In this document: one piece after another, positions 9,441-17,823 of the stretch
Layout: the number at the start of each line of letters is the position of its first letter
Numbering within the stretch: position 1 is the first letter of the stretch
NCBI RefSeq assembly: GCF_000301055.1
Contig: NZ_JH932300.1
Coordinates: forward strand, 384,118-448,117
Length of the DNA: 64,000 bases
Reading direction: 5' to 3'
Origin: Falseniella ignava CCUG 37419
GTDB taxonomy: Bacteria > Bacillota > Bacilli > Lactobacillales > Aerococcaceae
Position numbers and translations under genes: made by a program
The notes under the pieces: generated by a model
The model's input: the letters and a program-made list of their open reading frames with translations, nothing else
Told to the model about the DNA's origin: nothing
Databases searched by the model: none

Positions 9441-10700
9441 GTGAGTGAATTATTATCAAAATTCTATAAAAAGACGACCGCAGAGCGAAACAAGATTATC
9501 AAAGAACTTACCCACCAGGATTTTCAAAGCACTACGTTAAGTGAGGAGCAAGGGAGTCAACTGATTGAAAATTACTTGACCAATTATGCAGTTCCTCTGG
9601 GAGTGGGATTAAATGTGCAGGTCAATCATCAAGCCTATCTTGTCCCACTTGCTACGGAGGAACCTTCTGTAGTAGCGGCTCTCAGCAATGGGGGTAAAAT
9701 TTTAGGGAATATTGATGCGACCACAAAGGAACGACGAATTATTGGTCAAATTATTATGAAGTGTCACCCTGAAAATAATCTAGAACAAATGACACAGCAA
9801 ATAGAAAAAAATAAAGACCATTTACTTGAAGTAGCTAATCAATACTGTGAATCGATTCGCTCATATGGAGGAGGGCCAGTTGATATTTGGCTCAAAGGAT
9901 ATCCGGAAGATTTACCAGAATTCGCGACGATTTATTTATCATTTGACCCGGTAGATGCGATGGGAGCGAATCAATTAAATACGGTACTTGAAGCATTGGC
10001 ACCGGACGTTAGTCGGATAATTGATACAGAGGTTGTTATGGCAATTTTGTCGAATTACCAAGACTTAGCATTGACGCAAGCGATGGTTGAAGTTCCCATC
10101 GATCGGTTAAAATCAAACCAATATTCACCTGAACAATTAGCGCAGCGAATCGAATGGGCAAGTCATTATGCGCAATTGGATCCGTACCGAGCAGTAACCC
10201 ATAATAAAGGGATTATGAATGGTATCACGGCACTCGCTTTAGCAACGGGGAACGATACACGAGCAATCGAGGCAGCAGTTCATGCCCATGCGAGTCGGGA
10301 CGGGCAATATCGTGGATTAAGTCAATGGAACTATGATGCGGAAGATGGAGTACTAAAAGGGGAGTTAACAATCCCGATGCCTGTTGCGACGGTTGGGGGG
10401 ACTTTATCGAGTCACCCACAAAGTCAACAAGTGCTTAAAACACTCAATGTTACTTCGGCGAAAGAACTAGCGAATGTTATGGTTAGCGTCGGTCTGATTC
10501 AAAACTTTGCAGCATTAAGAGCGCTCGTGAGTGAAGGGATACAAGCAGGTCATATGCAACTACAAGCACGTTCGACAGCTCAACAAGTAGGTACGCTACC
10601 CGAAGAGCTACCAGATATGGTACACTTATTAATGCAACAGTCTGAAATCAATCAACGTGTTGCAGCACAACTTTTAGATAAAATAAGAAAAAATAAGTAG
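9441..10700 (+). CDS. mvaA: Hydroxymethylglutaryl-CoA reductase (class II)
   Basis: Reduces HMG-CoA to mevalonate for isopentenyl diphosphate and hence undecaprenyl phosphate. The 419-residue protein is the stand-alone bacterial class II form, without the acetoacetyl-CoA thiolase domain fused in enterococcal MvaE. Visible landmarks are DAMGAN at about residues 172-177 and the catalytic histidine in GHM at about 370-372. The start is the GTG at 9441, preceded by AAGGAGGG. The open frame further upstream runs through the upp terminator and cannot be coding. mvaS follows after 8 bases. The later mevalonate genes are not in this window. Confidence 0.95.
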   Translation: MSELLSKFYKKTTAERNKIIKELTHQDFQSTTLSEEQGSQLIENYLTNYAVPLGVGLNVQVNHQAYLVPLATEEPSVVAALSNGGKILGNIDATTKERRIIGQIIMKCHPENNLEQMTQQIEKNKDHLLEVANQYCESIRSYGGGPVDIWLKGYPEDLPEFATIYLSFDPVDAMGANQLNTVLEALAPDVSRIIDTEVVMAILSNYQDLALTQAMVEVPIDRLKSNQYSPEQLAQRIEWASHYAQLDPYRAVTHNKGIMNGITALALATGNDTRAIEAAVHAHASRDGQYRGLSQWNYDAEDGVLKGELTIPMPVATVGGTLSSHPQSQQVLKTLNVTSAKELANVMVSVGLIQNFAALRALVSEGIQAGHMQLQARSTAQQVGTLPEELPDMVHLLMQQSEINQRVAAQLLDKIRKNK

Positions 10701-10708
10701 GTGATAGA

Positions 10709-11869
10709 ATGCGAGTAGGAATTGATAAAATAAATTTAGCAGTCCCACATCATTATATCGATATGGTTGAATTAGCCAAGACACGCGGTGTTGACCCAGA
10801 TAAATTTACGATTGGGATAGGGCAAGATCGCATGAGTTATGCATTGCCGAATGAAGATGCGATTGCGATGGCTGCGAATGCCGCTGAGCCAATACTTACT
10901 TCGGCAGATAAAGAACAAATTGATCAAGTTATTTTTGCGACAGAGTCTGGAGTGGATTATTCCAAGTCTGGAGCTACTTTCTTAATGGAGTTATTGGGAA
11001 TCCAACCCTTTGCTCGTGCGTTTGAAATTAAACAAGCTTGTTATGGTGCCACAGCAGGTCTGTTGAATGCTTGTGACTATGTGGCATTAAGACCCGATCG
11101 CAAAGTATTAATTATTGCAAGTGATATTGCTAAATACGGACTGAATACAGGGGGAGAAGTGACTCAAGGGGCCGGTGCCGTCGCCATGCTCGTTTCTGCG
11201 AATCCGCAGTTATTAAATATTGAACGTGAAACGGTGGCAAAATCATACAATGAACATGATTTTTGGCGACCTAACGACCAGCCTTATCCACTCGTAGATG
11301 GCAAATACTCTACAGAACTCTATATACAAATGTTCCATGAAGTCTTAGCAGAGATGATTCAACGCTATCCAGATACGGTAAGTCAATATCAGACGCTTAT
11401 CTGCCATACGCCATTTACTAAAATGGGACGCAAAGCGATGGTAGCTGCGCAATCGCAACTTTCTGAGCCGTGGACATCTCGAATTGATCAGTGGTTGGAA
11501 CGTTACGATGCATCTGTAAGGTTAAATCGACAAGTAGGTAATATTTACACTGGGTCATTATTTTTAAGTTTAATTTCGCTTTTGATTCATGGAGATTTGC
11601 ACGTTCATGACAAAATTGGCTTGTTCAGTTATGGGTCGGGTGCCGTTGCTGAAATGTTTACAGCAGAAGTAGTAAATCCACCACTTGACATGATAGCGGA
11701 TTTAACAATTGAACAAAAATTAAACCAAAGAGAAAAATTATCGATTGATGACTATGAAGCGGTCTACGATGCATCATTAGAAGATGCTTCATGGCAGTCT
11801 TTACCAACTTCTTCTGGTTTTTATTTAGCGGAAATTAAAGAAGGACGCCGGATCTATCAGTCAAGATAA
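10709..11869 (+). CDS. mvaS: Hydroxymethylglutaryl-CoA synthase
   Basis: Condenses acetyl-CoA and acetoacetyl-CoA to HMG-CoA, the step before MvaA. The 386-residue protein has the thiolase fold. The acylated cysteine is Cys111 (IKQACYGATAG), matching the numbering known for staphylococcal HMG-CoA synthase, and the general acid/base Glu is in FATESGVDYSK at about residue 79. The C-terminal FSYGSGAVAEMF is also typical. Eight bases separate it from mvaA, with GGTGAT as ribosome site, so the two early mevalonate genes are co-expressed. I see no clear terminator after it. Confidence 0.97.
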   Translation: MRVGIDKINLAVPHHYIDMVELAKTRGVDPDKFTIGIGQDRMSYALPNEDAIAMAANAAEPILTSADKEQIDQVIFATESGVDYSKSGATFLMELLGIQPFARAFEIKQACYGATAGLLNACDYVALRPDRKVLIIASDIAKYGLNTGGEVTQGAGAVAMLVSANPQLLNIERETVAKSYNEHDFWRPNDQPYPLVDGKYSTELYIQMFHEVLAEMIQRYPDTVSQYQTLICHTPFTKMGRKAMVAAQSQLSEPWTSRIDQWLERYDASVRLNRQVGNIYTGSLFLSLISLLIHGDLHVHDKIGLFSYGSGAVAEMFTAEVVNPPLDMIADLTIEQKLNQREKLSIDDYEAVYDASLEDASWQSLPTSSGFYLAEIKEGRRIYQSR

Positions 11870-11905
11870 TTAGAAAATAACTTTAAGAAACTTTGTATTT
11901 TGTAT

Positions 11906-11961
11906 GCACTCCTTTAATTTGTATGCTATAATTATTTATAACAATTACAAATAAGGAGTGC
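11906..11961 (+). promoter_or_regulatory. Extended -10 promoter inside a 16-bp inverted repeat with a PerR/Fur-like core
   Basis: TATAAT at 11927-11932 is preceded by TGC, making a strong extended -10. Around it, GCACTCCTT (11906-11914) is the perfect reverse complement of AAGGAGTGC (11953-11961), and ATTTGTA (11917-11923) that of TACAAAT (11946-11952). The centre, CTATAATTATTTATAA (11926-11941), matches 11 of 14 defined positions of the Per box TTATAATNATTATAA; the right half fits better with a one-base insertion. The right arm contains the ribosome binding site of the metal ATPase gene. A PerR/Fur-type operator is an inference from this match and from the gene family downstream. Confidence 0.55.
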
Positions 11962-11966
11962 GTTTT

Positions 11967-13799
11967 ATGTTTCGCTATATCATAAAAAATAAGGAAGGCC
12001 GATTTTTATTAATTGGAACGGTGCTGATGATAATTGGATTTATCTTAACGGGGATGAACTCTAGTCTCAGTCGACCCGTATTTATTGTTTCGATGTTTTT
12101 CTTAGGTTACTATGCCGCAAAGAATGCATTAGTGGAGACGATTGAACAAAAATCACCCAATGTAGACTTACTAATGATATTAGCGGCCGTTGGTGCGATG
12201 GCGATTCAGTATGAATCAGAAGGTGCGATGCTACTTTTTATTTTTGCAACGGCAGAAATGTTGGAAGAATACGCAATGAACAAAACTTCCAGTGCGATTG
12301 AAGGATTGATGTCACATGTTCCTTCAGTGGCCCAGAAACTCCTCGACAACGGTGAGGTGGTAGAAGTTCCAACATATTCGCTTGAAATTGGAGATGTAGT
12401 TGTTGTCTCGAAGGGTGATCAAATTCCAATTGATGGTGAAATTGACCGAAGTGCGATGCTAAACGAAGCGGCTCTGACCGGAGAATCGATTCCGATTGAG
12501 AAAGAAAAAGGAGATGCAGCTTTTGCTGGGACTATCAATGAAGGGAACGCATTTTATCTTAAAGTGACGACCGCGTATGATGAGACCGTCTTCTCAAATA
12601 TTGTTCGGATGGTTGAGGAAGCCCAAGGACGTCCTTCTAAAATTTCAAGTTTTATTGATCGTTTTGAGTCAAAATACGTTATTACAACATTGACCGTCGT
12701 TCCGCTTTTTATAGCCTTACTTTATTTCTGGCGAGGATATTCTTTCCAAGATGCATTTTATCGGGGAATGGTATTATTAACGGTAGCGAGCCCATGTGCT
12801 TTGGTTGCTTCGGCGACACCTGCTACACTATCAGCTATTTCGAATGGTGCGCGTAATGGTGTGCTCTTCAAAGGTGGGGCAGCCATGGAAGCATTCAGTA
12901 CGATGGATATTCTCTACTCTGATAAAACCGGAACAATCACGGAAGGTGTTTTTAAAGTTGTTGAATACCAGTTGGCGGATTCAATCTTAGCGGAAGTAGT
13001 CTATATGGAACAGCAATCTAACCATCCGATTGCAGAAGCAATTGTAAATTCGTTCTCAGATATTTCATTGAGCCAAGTTAATACGACACAAGAAGTTGAA
13101 GAGGTGGCAGGATCTGGCTTAAAAAAAGGTGATATTCTTATTGGTAAGCCAAGCAGCTTCTTAAATTATAAAGATTATGATCATTTTGCTGAACATTTAG
13201 AATCAAGTTTTACGACAGTATTTGTAGCAAAAGGAAAGCAAGTAGTAGGGTTCTTAACCTTGCAAGACCAAGTCCGTGAAGAATCAGCAGAAGCAATTCG
13301 TCTATTTACGGATAGCGGTGTCCATGTCCAAATGGTGACAGGGGATAATGAATCGGTTGCTAAAGAAGTTTCGCAACACGTTGCAATCGAACATTATTAT
13401 GCTAACTGCTTACCAGAAGACAAAATAGAGTTTGTTCAACGAGATCAACAAGCAGGACACGTTGTAGGAATGATTGGTGATGGTATCAATGATGCGCCAG
13501 CGTTAGCTAATGCAGATATTGGTATCGCTATGGGAAGTGGTTCATCGGTTGCGATGGAATCCTCTGATGTTGTGATTGTGCAAAATGATTTACTTAAACT
13601 TTTCTATAGTTACGACTTGAGTCATCGTTTAAATCGGATTATTCGTCAAAATATTATTTTCGCAGTCGGCGTGATTATCGCTCTGATTGTCTTGAACTTA
13701 ATTGGCTGGTTAGATCTTCCAACCGGTGTTGTATTCCATGAGGGATCAACAATCTTAGTAATTCTCAACGGATTGAGAATTTTAAAAACAAAAAAATAG
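11967..13799 (+). CDS. P1B-4 type heavy-metal transporting ATPase (ZosA/PmtA-like)
   Basis: A 610-residue metal-pumping P-type ATPase. Core motifs are TGES (actuator), SPC at residues 275-277 in the transport helix, the phosphorylated DKTGT at 319-323, and GDGINDAPALA. The C-terminal membrane segment carries HEGST from His591. SPC plus HEG(G/S)T without an N-terminal metal-binding domain is the signature of subclass P1B-4, which includes Bacillus ZosA, streptococcal PmtA and listerial FrvA. PmtA and FrvA export iron(II), and these genes are under PerR or Fur control. The start is ATG 11967 rather than the GTG at 11958, which lies within the AAGGAG site. Iron or zinc/cobalt specificity cannot be read from sequence. 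Confidence 0.9.
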   Translation: MFRYIIKNKEGRFLLIGTVLMIIGFILTGMNSSLSRPVFIVSMFFLGYYAAKNALVETIEQKSPNVDLLMILAAVGAMAIQYESEGAMLLFIFATAEMLEEYAMNKTSSAIEGLMSHVPSVAQKLLDNGEVVEVPTYSLEIGDVVVVSKGDQIPIDGEIDRSAMLNEAALTGESIPIEKEKGDAAFAGTINEGNAFYLKVTTAYDETVFSNIVRMVEEAQGRPSKISSFIDRFESKYVITTLTVVPLFIALLYFWRGYSFQDAFYRGMVLLTVASPCALVASATPATLSAISNGARNGVLFKGGAAMEAFSTMDILYSDKTGTITEGVFKVVEYQLADSILAEVVYMEQQSNHPIAEAIVNSFSDISLSQVNTTQEVEEVAGSGLKKGDILIGKPSSFLNYKDYDHFAEHLESSFTTVFVAKGKQVVGFLTLQDQVREESAEAIRLFTDSGVHVQMVTGDNESVAKEVSQHVAIEHYYANCLPEDKIEFVQRDQQAGHVVGMIGDGINDAPALANADIGIAMGSGSSVAMESSDVVIVQNDLLKLFYSYDLSHRLNRIIRQNIIFAVGVIIALIVLNLIGWLDLPTGVVFHEGSTILVILNGLRILKTKK

Positions 13800-13811
13800 A
13801 GGGTATTGATC

Positions 13812-13847
13812 AACCGTATTGATTTTAATGAATCAATACGGTTTTTT
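13812..13847 (+). terminator. Rho-independent terminator after the metal ATPase gene
   Basis: A 13-bp perfect stem, AACCGTATTGATT at 13812-13824 with AATCAATACGGTT at 13831-13843, then a T run. Confidence 0.9.
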
Positions 13848-13883
13848 GAATGATTAGGAATCAATGAGAGTCTAGTTATTTGT

Positions 13884-13911
13884 TTGCATGATGGGTAAAT
13901 TATGCTATGAT
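13884..13911 (+). promoter_or_regulatory. Promoter of the DUF1146-murA-mbl operon
   Basis: TTGCAT at 13884-13889 and TATGAT at 13906-13911 are separated by 16 bases, with TGC directly upstream of the -10 (extended -10). Confidence 0.65.
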
Positions 13912-13938
13912 GAAAATATATTAGAAAGGGGCGCAACG

Positions 13939-14169
13939 ATGACAACACTATATGGTATGGCAGTACTTTTAGTTTATCTCGTATGTATCCTGTTAAGTTA
14001 TAGTGTGTTTAAAGACTTTAACTTAAAGCACTTCTATCCAATGGAGAAAGAAGAATTCGCCCAATATGCGATCTGGCTGATTAGTATTTCGATTGGATCA
14101 GGGCTCGCAACTTTCTTATTATCGATCATTGAGACGGTTCAAAATATTACGTTAACCTATCTCAATTAA
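13939..14169 (+). CDS. DUF1146 family small membrane protein (YwzB-like)
   Basis: A 76-residue protein with two membrane helices (about residues 4-22 and 44-66) joined by a loop containing DFNLKHFYP, which fits the DUF1146/TIGR02327 family. In Bacillus subtilis the homologue ywzB also lies just upstream of murAA, so the context supports the call. The true start is ATG 13939 after AGAAAGGGGCG; the longer frame from 13888 runs through the promoter. Function is unknown, and conserved linkage to murA suggests a cell-envelope role. Confidence 0.8.
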   Translation: MTTLYGMAVLLVYLVCILLSYSVFKDFNLKHFYPMEKEEFAQYAIWLISISIGSGLATFLLSIIETVQNITLTYLN

Positions 14170-14234
14170 CTACTATACATTTTACTCTCTCGTCCGCTCC
14201 AAAACGACAGGGGATTAAAAGGGGATTTTTTGTA

Positions 14235-15545
14235 ATGCAAGAGATTATTGTTCAAGGTGGGCAACGCCTGGAAGGATCTGTCAAAGTTGAAGGTGCGAAG
14301 AACGCCGTATTACCGATTTTAGCTGCATCGCTCTTGGCAGAGGAAGGTGTAACTGAATTATCGAATGTTCCAGTACTTTCAGATGTAACCTTGATGAATG
14401 AATTATTAAGTAATTTAAATGCTGGAGTAAACTTTAATGAAACGGAAAACACCGTTACTATCGACGCAACTGAGACATTGAGAACGGTTGCGGATTATGA
14501 TTTTGTTAGCAAGATGCGCGCGTCAATTGTTGTAATGGGACCATTATTAGCGCGTTATGGACATGCAAAAGTAGCAATGCCAGGTGGATGCGCAATTGGC
14601 ACACGTCCGATTGACCTCCACTTAAAAGGATTTGAAGCACTCGGTGCAACAATCAATAATCAAGCTGGGTATGTCGAAGCGACAGCGACCCGGCTAAAAG
14701 GTGCGCGCATTTATTTAGACTTCCCAAGTGTAGGTGCCACTCAAAACATTATGATGGCAGCTGTTTTAGCAGAAGGTGTGACGATTCTTGAGAACGTAGC
14801 CCGTGAACCAGAAATCGTAGACCTAGCCAACTTCTTAAATAAAATGGGCGCGGAAATTACAGGTGCCGGAACTGAAACACTAAAAATTACAGGTGTAGAA
14901 CGTCTCCATGGTACGGATCATGCGATTATTGCAGATCGTATTGAAGCCGGAACCTTTATGATTGCAGCAGCTGTTACACAAGGAGATGTATTTGTAGAAG
15001 GCGCATTACGTGAACATAATAAACCACTCATAAGTAAATTAATCGAAATGGGCGTTGAAATCGAAGAATACGCTGAAGGCATTCGTGTAATGGGTCCTAA
15101 AACTTTAAAAGCGACAGATGTTAAGACACTGCCTTATCCAGGCTTCCCAACGGATTTACAATCACCAATGTCGATTGCTCAACTTCTTGCAGATGGAACG
15201 AGTGTGCTTACTGAAACAGTTTTTGAAAATCGTTTTATGCATTTTGAAGAATTGCGTCGCATGGGTGCACGTTTTACGATTGATCGTCAAACATGCGTTA
15301 TGTACGGTCCGGCTGATTTTAGCGGATCTAGTGTTAAAGCGTCCGATTTAAGATCTGCTGCAGCCTTAATTATTGCAGGATTAACTGCAAAAGGTTTGAC
15401 GCGTGTTTCAGAATTGAAATATTTAGATCGTGGATATTATAAGTTTCATGAAAAATTAGCAGCTTTAGGAGCCGATATCGAGCGTGTTGAAATCAATCCA
15501 ATTGGAAGTCGTCATGCTGAACGCACGCTAGCTGAGGCTAAATAG
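14235..15545 (+). CDS. murA: UDP-N-acetylglucosamine 1-carboxyvinyltransferase
   Basis: Cytoplasmic first committed step of peptidoglycan synthesis: transfers enolpyruvate from PEP to UDP-GlcNAc. Target of fosfomycin. The 436-residue protein has the EPT fold. The catalytic cysteine is Cys119 in [14 protein letters not shown], so wild-type fosfomycin sensitivity is expected; enzymes with Asp at this position are resistant. The N-terminal [16 protein letters not shown] is also diagnostic. The ATG at 14235 follows an AAGGGGA element about ten bases upstream. It is the second gene of an operon that continues into mbl. Confidence 0.97.
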   Translation: MQEIIVQGGQRLEGSVKVEGAKNAVLPILAASLLAEEGVTELSNVPVLSDVTLMNELLSNLNAGVNFNETENTVTIDATETLRTVADYDFVSKMRASIVVMGPLLARYGHAKVAMPGGCAIGTRPIDLHLKGFEALGATINNQAGYVEATATRLKGARIYLDFPSVGATQNIMMAAVLAEGVTILENVAREPEIVDLANFLNKMGAEITGAGTETLKITGVERLHGTDHAIIADRIEAGTFMIAAAVTQGDVFVEGALREHNKPLISKLIEMGVEIEEYAEGIRVMGPKTLKATDVKTLPYPGFPTDLQSPMSIAQLLADGTSVLTETVFENRFMHFEELRRMGARFTIDRQTCVMYGPADFSGSSVKASDLRSAAALIIAGLTAKGLTRVSELKYLDRGYYKFHEKLAALGADIERVEINPIGSRHAERTLAEAK

Positions 15546-15554
15546 GAGATTACC

Positions 15555-16619
15555 ATGGCAAAAGAAATCGGAATAGACTTAGGGACCACAAATGTTGTGA
15601 TACATTTGAAAGGTCGTGGCGTCGTTTTAAACGAGCCTTCCGTAATAGCGGTAGATCGCTATACTCAAGAGATTGTTGCTGTTGGGCGCGATGCATATGA
15701 TTTGATTGGCCGAACAGGAAATGCCTATGAAATTGTCTATCCGCTGGAACGCGGGGTTATTGCTGATTATGAGCGGACGGAAGCTTTACTCGTCATGTTC
15801 TTTCAACGTATTTATCGTCCAAGTTTCTTTAGCAAGCCAAACGTCTTAGTTTCTCGTCCTTCTGTTATTAGTGAAGTCGAAGAACGCGCACTGATTGAAG
15901 CGGTAGAACGTGCTGGAGCAGGGCGCGTCTTTATGGATATTGAACCGAAGGTCGCTGGGATAGGAGCAGGCATTTCGCATGATAGCCCAGAGGGACATAT
16001 GGTGATTGATATTGGCGGTGGTACGACTGATATCGCCATTATTTCAAAAGGCTCGGTTGTTGTGAGTGAAACATTGCCCCTGGCAGGTCGAGATATGGAC
16101 GAAGCGGTATGCGATTATTTTCGTAAACAGCGAAAATTATTGCTTGGTGAACGCTCTGCAGAACAATTGAAGATTCAAATTGCTTCTGCAATCGAAGTGC
16201 CGGAAAGTGAGGTCGTTACGGCGACGGTAAAAGGGCGCAACCTATTAACGGGATTACCAATGTCAATTAATGCAACGTCAAATGATTTATACAATGCTAT
16301 TTTACCGATTATTGATAAAATTGCTTGCAATGCAAAAATGCTAATTGAAGAAGTCGATCCCGAGTTAGCGGGGGATATTATGGAACGAGGTATTATCTTA
16401 ACGGGTGGTGGAGCATTGATTCGGTCACTCGATGACTATTTGTCAAATGAATTAGAAGTTTCAGTGATTGCTTCAGACCAGCCGATGCAATGCGTGGCTA
16501 TCGGCACGGGTGTGATGTTAGATACAATTGGAACTAATAAATTGATGCGACGGAATCCTTCTCCAATCCAACGTCTGAAGCAAACAATCCAATCTAGCTT
16601 TAGACGAATTGTAAAATAA
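15555..16619 (+). CDS. mbl: MreB/Mbl-type actin homologue
   Basis: A bacterial actin that organises lateral wall synthesis at the membrane. The 354-residue protein has the actin ATPase signatures: phosphate 1 loop GIDLGTTNVVIHLKG, phosphate 2 loop DIGGGTTDIAI and the adenosine motif TGGGALIRSLDDYL. The position behind murA matches mbl in B. subtilis (murAA-...-mbl). A second paralogue with mreC and mreD lies at 51418. This copy has a longer C-terminus ending in a basic stretch, QSSFRRIVK, which may help bind membrane. The ATG at 15555 has AGGAG upstream. It could equally be labelled mreB; I use mbl because of context. Confidence 0.88.
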   Translation: MAKEIGIDLGTTNVVIHLKGRGVVLNEPSVIAVDRYTQEIVAVGRDAYDLIGRTGNAYEIVYPLERGVIADYERTEALLVMFFQRIYRPSFFSKPNVLVSRPSVISEVEERALIEAVERAGAGRVFMDIEPKVAGIGAGISHDSPEGHMVIDIGGGTTDIAIISKGSVVVSETLPLAGRDMDEAVCDYFRKQRKLLLGERSAEQLKIQIASAIEVPESEVVTATVKGRNLLTGLPMSINATSNDLYNAILPIIDKIACNAKMLIEEVDPELAGDIMERGIILTGGGALIRSLDDYLSNELEVSVIASDQPMQCVAIGTGVMLDTIGTNKLMRRNPSPIQRLKQTIQSSFRRIVK

Positions 16620-16639
16620 TTAAAAATGAGGTGATACCA

Positions 16640-16837
16640 ATGGAACAGACTACGTTGAAAGATTCTGTTTGGAAAAATATATCGAAAGTAACGTTCTTTG
16701 TAATATTAATTTTGTTGCTGGTAATTATTTTTTTCATTGTAGGATTGTTTATTGGGTATGCTGGCATCGGGGATGGACATTTCTGGGAAGTTGTTAATAC
16801 GGATACTTGGCGTCATATTATTGACTTTGTCCAGTAA
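16640..16837 (+). CDS. epuA: EpuA-family protein (RNA polymerase beta-subunit-associated annotation)
   Basis: A 65-residue protein with one N-terminal membrane helix (about residues 17-40) followed by GYAGIGDGHFWEV and TWRHIIDFV, the signature of the EpuA family (PF11772). Databases often label it a DNA-directed RNA polymerase beta subunit, although it is a tiny membrane protein. In streptococci epuA also sits next to murA, so the neighbourhood is conserved. Its role is unknown. Start at ATG 16640 with GAGGTG six bases upstream. Confidence 0.8.
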   Translation: MEQTTLKDSVWKNISKVTFFVILILLLVIIFFIVGLFIGYAGIGDGHFWEVVNTDTWRHIIDFVQ

Positions 16838-16871
16838 TATTAGTCTCTCTAAGAGGAAATGAGGGAATAAC

Positions 16872-17252
16872 GTGACCAGTCCATTTAAGCTTTCTGAGCT
16901 ACTAATTTATCTGTTGCCCCCTATTATTATTTATATCGTTCATTCCTATTTTCGCCGAGAATTAGCGACAGGACTTCCGTTTAAAGTGACTTTAGCCATG
17001 TTACTGATTCCAATTTGGATCGTGAATATTGTACTGTTATCAAAATTGATTTATGGCTTTAGTATTATCCATTATGTTTTGTTGATGGTATCTTTTGCTT
17101 TGGCGATTCACTTGTATGATTATGTTCGATTTATTGACTATTTTTCATTGCAAAAATATAGTATTAAAGCGAGTAAACTAGCCTTCTTTCTACTCTCGAT
17201 ATTTTTAATATCCTTAATTATCTTGAGGGTAATCACTTATTTTATAGTATAA
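16872..17252 (+). CDS. DUF3397 family membrane protein
   Basis: A 126-residue hydrophobic protein with four predicted helices (about residues 8-25, 40-60, 64-85 and 104-125) and a positively charged YFRRELATG loop. Length, helix pattern and position directly upstream of mraZ match DUF3397, which occupies the same slot in lactobacilli and enterococci. It starts with GTG at 16872, preceded by GAGGGA. Function is unknown; location between murA/mbl and the dcw cluster suggests an envelope role. It is the last gene before the terminator at 17260. Confidence 0.75.
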   Translation: MTSPFKLSELLIYLLPPIIIYIVHSYFRRELATGLPFKVTLAMLLIPIWIVNIVLLSKLIYGFSIIHYVLLMVSFALAIHLYDYVRFIDYFSLQKYSIKASKLAFFLLSIFLISLIILRVITYFIV

Positions 17253-17259
17253 AAATTCG

Positions 17260-17293
17260 AAAAGCACTTTGCGAAATGCAAAGTGTTTTTTTG
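17260..17293 (+). terminator. Rho-independent terminator ending the murA-mbl operon
   Basis: AAAAGCACTTTGC (17260-17272) pairs with GCAAAGTGTTTTT (17278-17290) with one wobble, then T and G. The 3' arm also contains the first of the GTG(G/T) repeats described for the mraZ promoter. Confidence 0.8.
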
Positions 17294-17343
17294 TGGAGAA
17301 AAATGGATTTAAAGTGGTAGATTGTGGGGGGATGTGGTATACT
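17280..17343 (+). promoter_or_regulatory. mraZ promoter with an array of putative MraZ boxes
   Basis: The extended -10 is TATACT at 17338-17343 preceded by TGG; no good -35 is present. Upstream, three adjacent decamers read AAAGTGGTAG (17311-17320), ATTGTGGGGG (17321-17330) and GATGTGGTAT (17331-17340). Weaker copies occur at 17280 (AAAGTGT), 17290 (TTTGTGG) and 17300 (AAAATGG), also in 10-base steps. MraZ is known to bind tandem decamers upstream of its own gene (three TGGGN repeats in E. coli, AAAGTGK-N3 repeats in mollicutes), so this array is very likely the autoregulatory operator of the dcw cluster. Confidence 0.7.
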
Positions 17344-17378
17344 TTATGTATCTTAAACTGGAGGAGGTATAATTAGCG

Positions 17379-17810
17379 ATGTTAATCGGGGAATATCAGC
17401 ATAATATTGACGCGAAAGGTCGCTTAATTATGCCAGCCAAATTCAGACAAGATTTAGGTTATAGTTTTATTGTAACGAGAGGATTGGATGGCTGCTTGTT
17501 CGGTTATCCTTTAGAAAATTGGGCGAAAGTTGAAGCGAAACTTGAACAATTACCTCTCTCTAAAAAAGATGCACGAAAATTTACTCGATTTTTCTATTCA
17601 GCTGCCACTGAGGTAGAAGTCGATAAACAAGGAAGAATTAATTTACCGCAAACGCTCATAGATTTCGCTAAAATCGATAAGTCCTGTCGCGTGATCGGCG
17701 TATCAGATCGAATCGAGATTTGGAGCAGTGAAGTTTGGGAAGCTTTTGCGGCAGATATGGAAGATGATTTTGAATCATTAGCTGAAGATATGATTGATTT
17801 TGGATTGTAA
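17379..17810 (+). CDS. mraZ: Transcriptional regulator MraZ
   Basis: First gene of the division and cell-wall cluster; an AbrB-like DNA-binding protein that forms ring-shaped oligomers and controls its own operon. The 143-residue protein shows the two swapped SpoVT/AbrB repeats: [20 protein letters not shown] at the N-terminus and [18 protein letters not shown] at about residues 76-93. GGAGGAGG lies 11 bases before the ATG at 17379. The reading frame ends in a C-terminal acidic helix ([16 protein letters not shown]). Autoregulation is supported here by the GTGG repeats in the promoter. Confidence 0.97.
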   Translation: MLIGEYQHNIDAKGRLIMPAKFRQDLGYSFIVTRGLDGCLFGYPLENWAKVEAKLEQLPLSKKDARKFTRFFYSAATEVEVDKQGRINLPQTLIDFAKIDKSCRVIGVSDRIEIWSSEVWEAFAADMEDDFESLAEDMIDFGL

Positions 17811-17823
17811 TGGAGGAGTTTTA

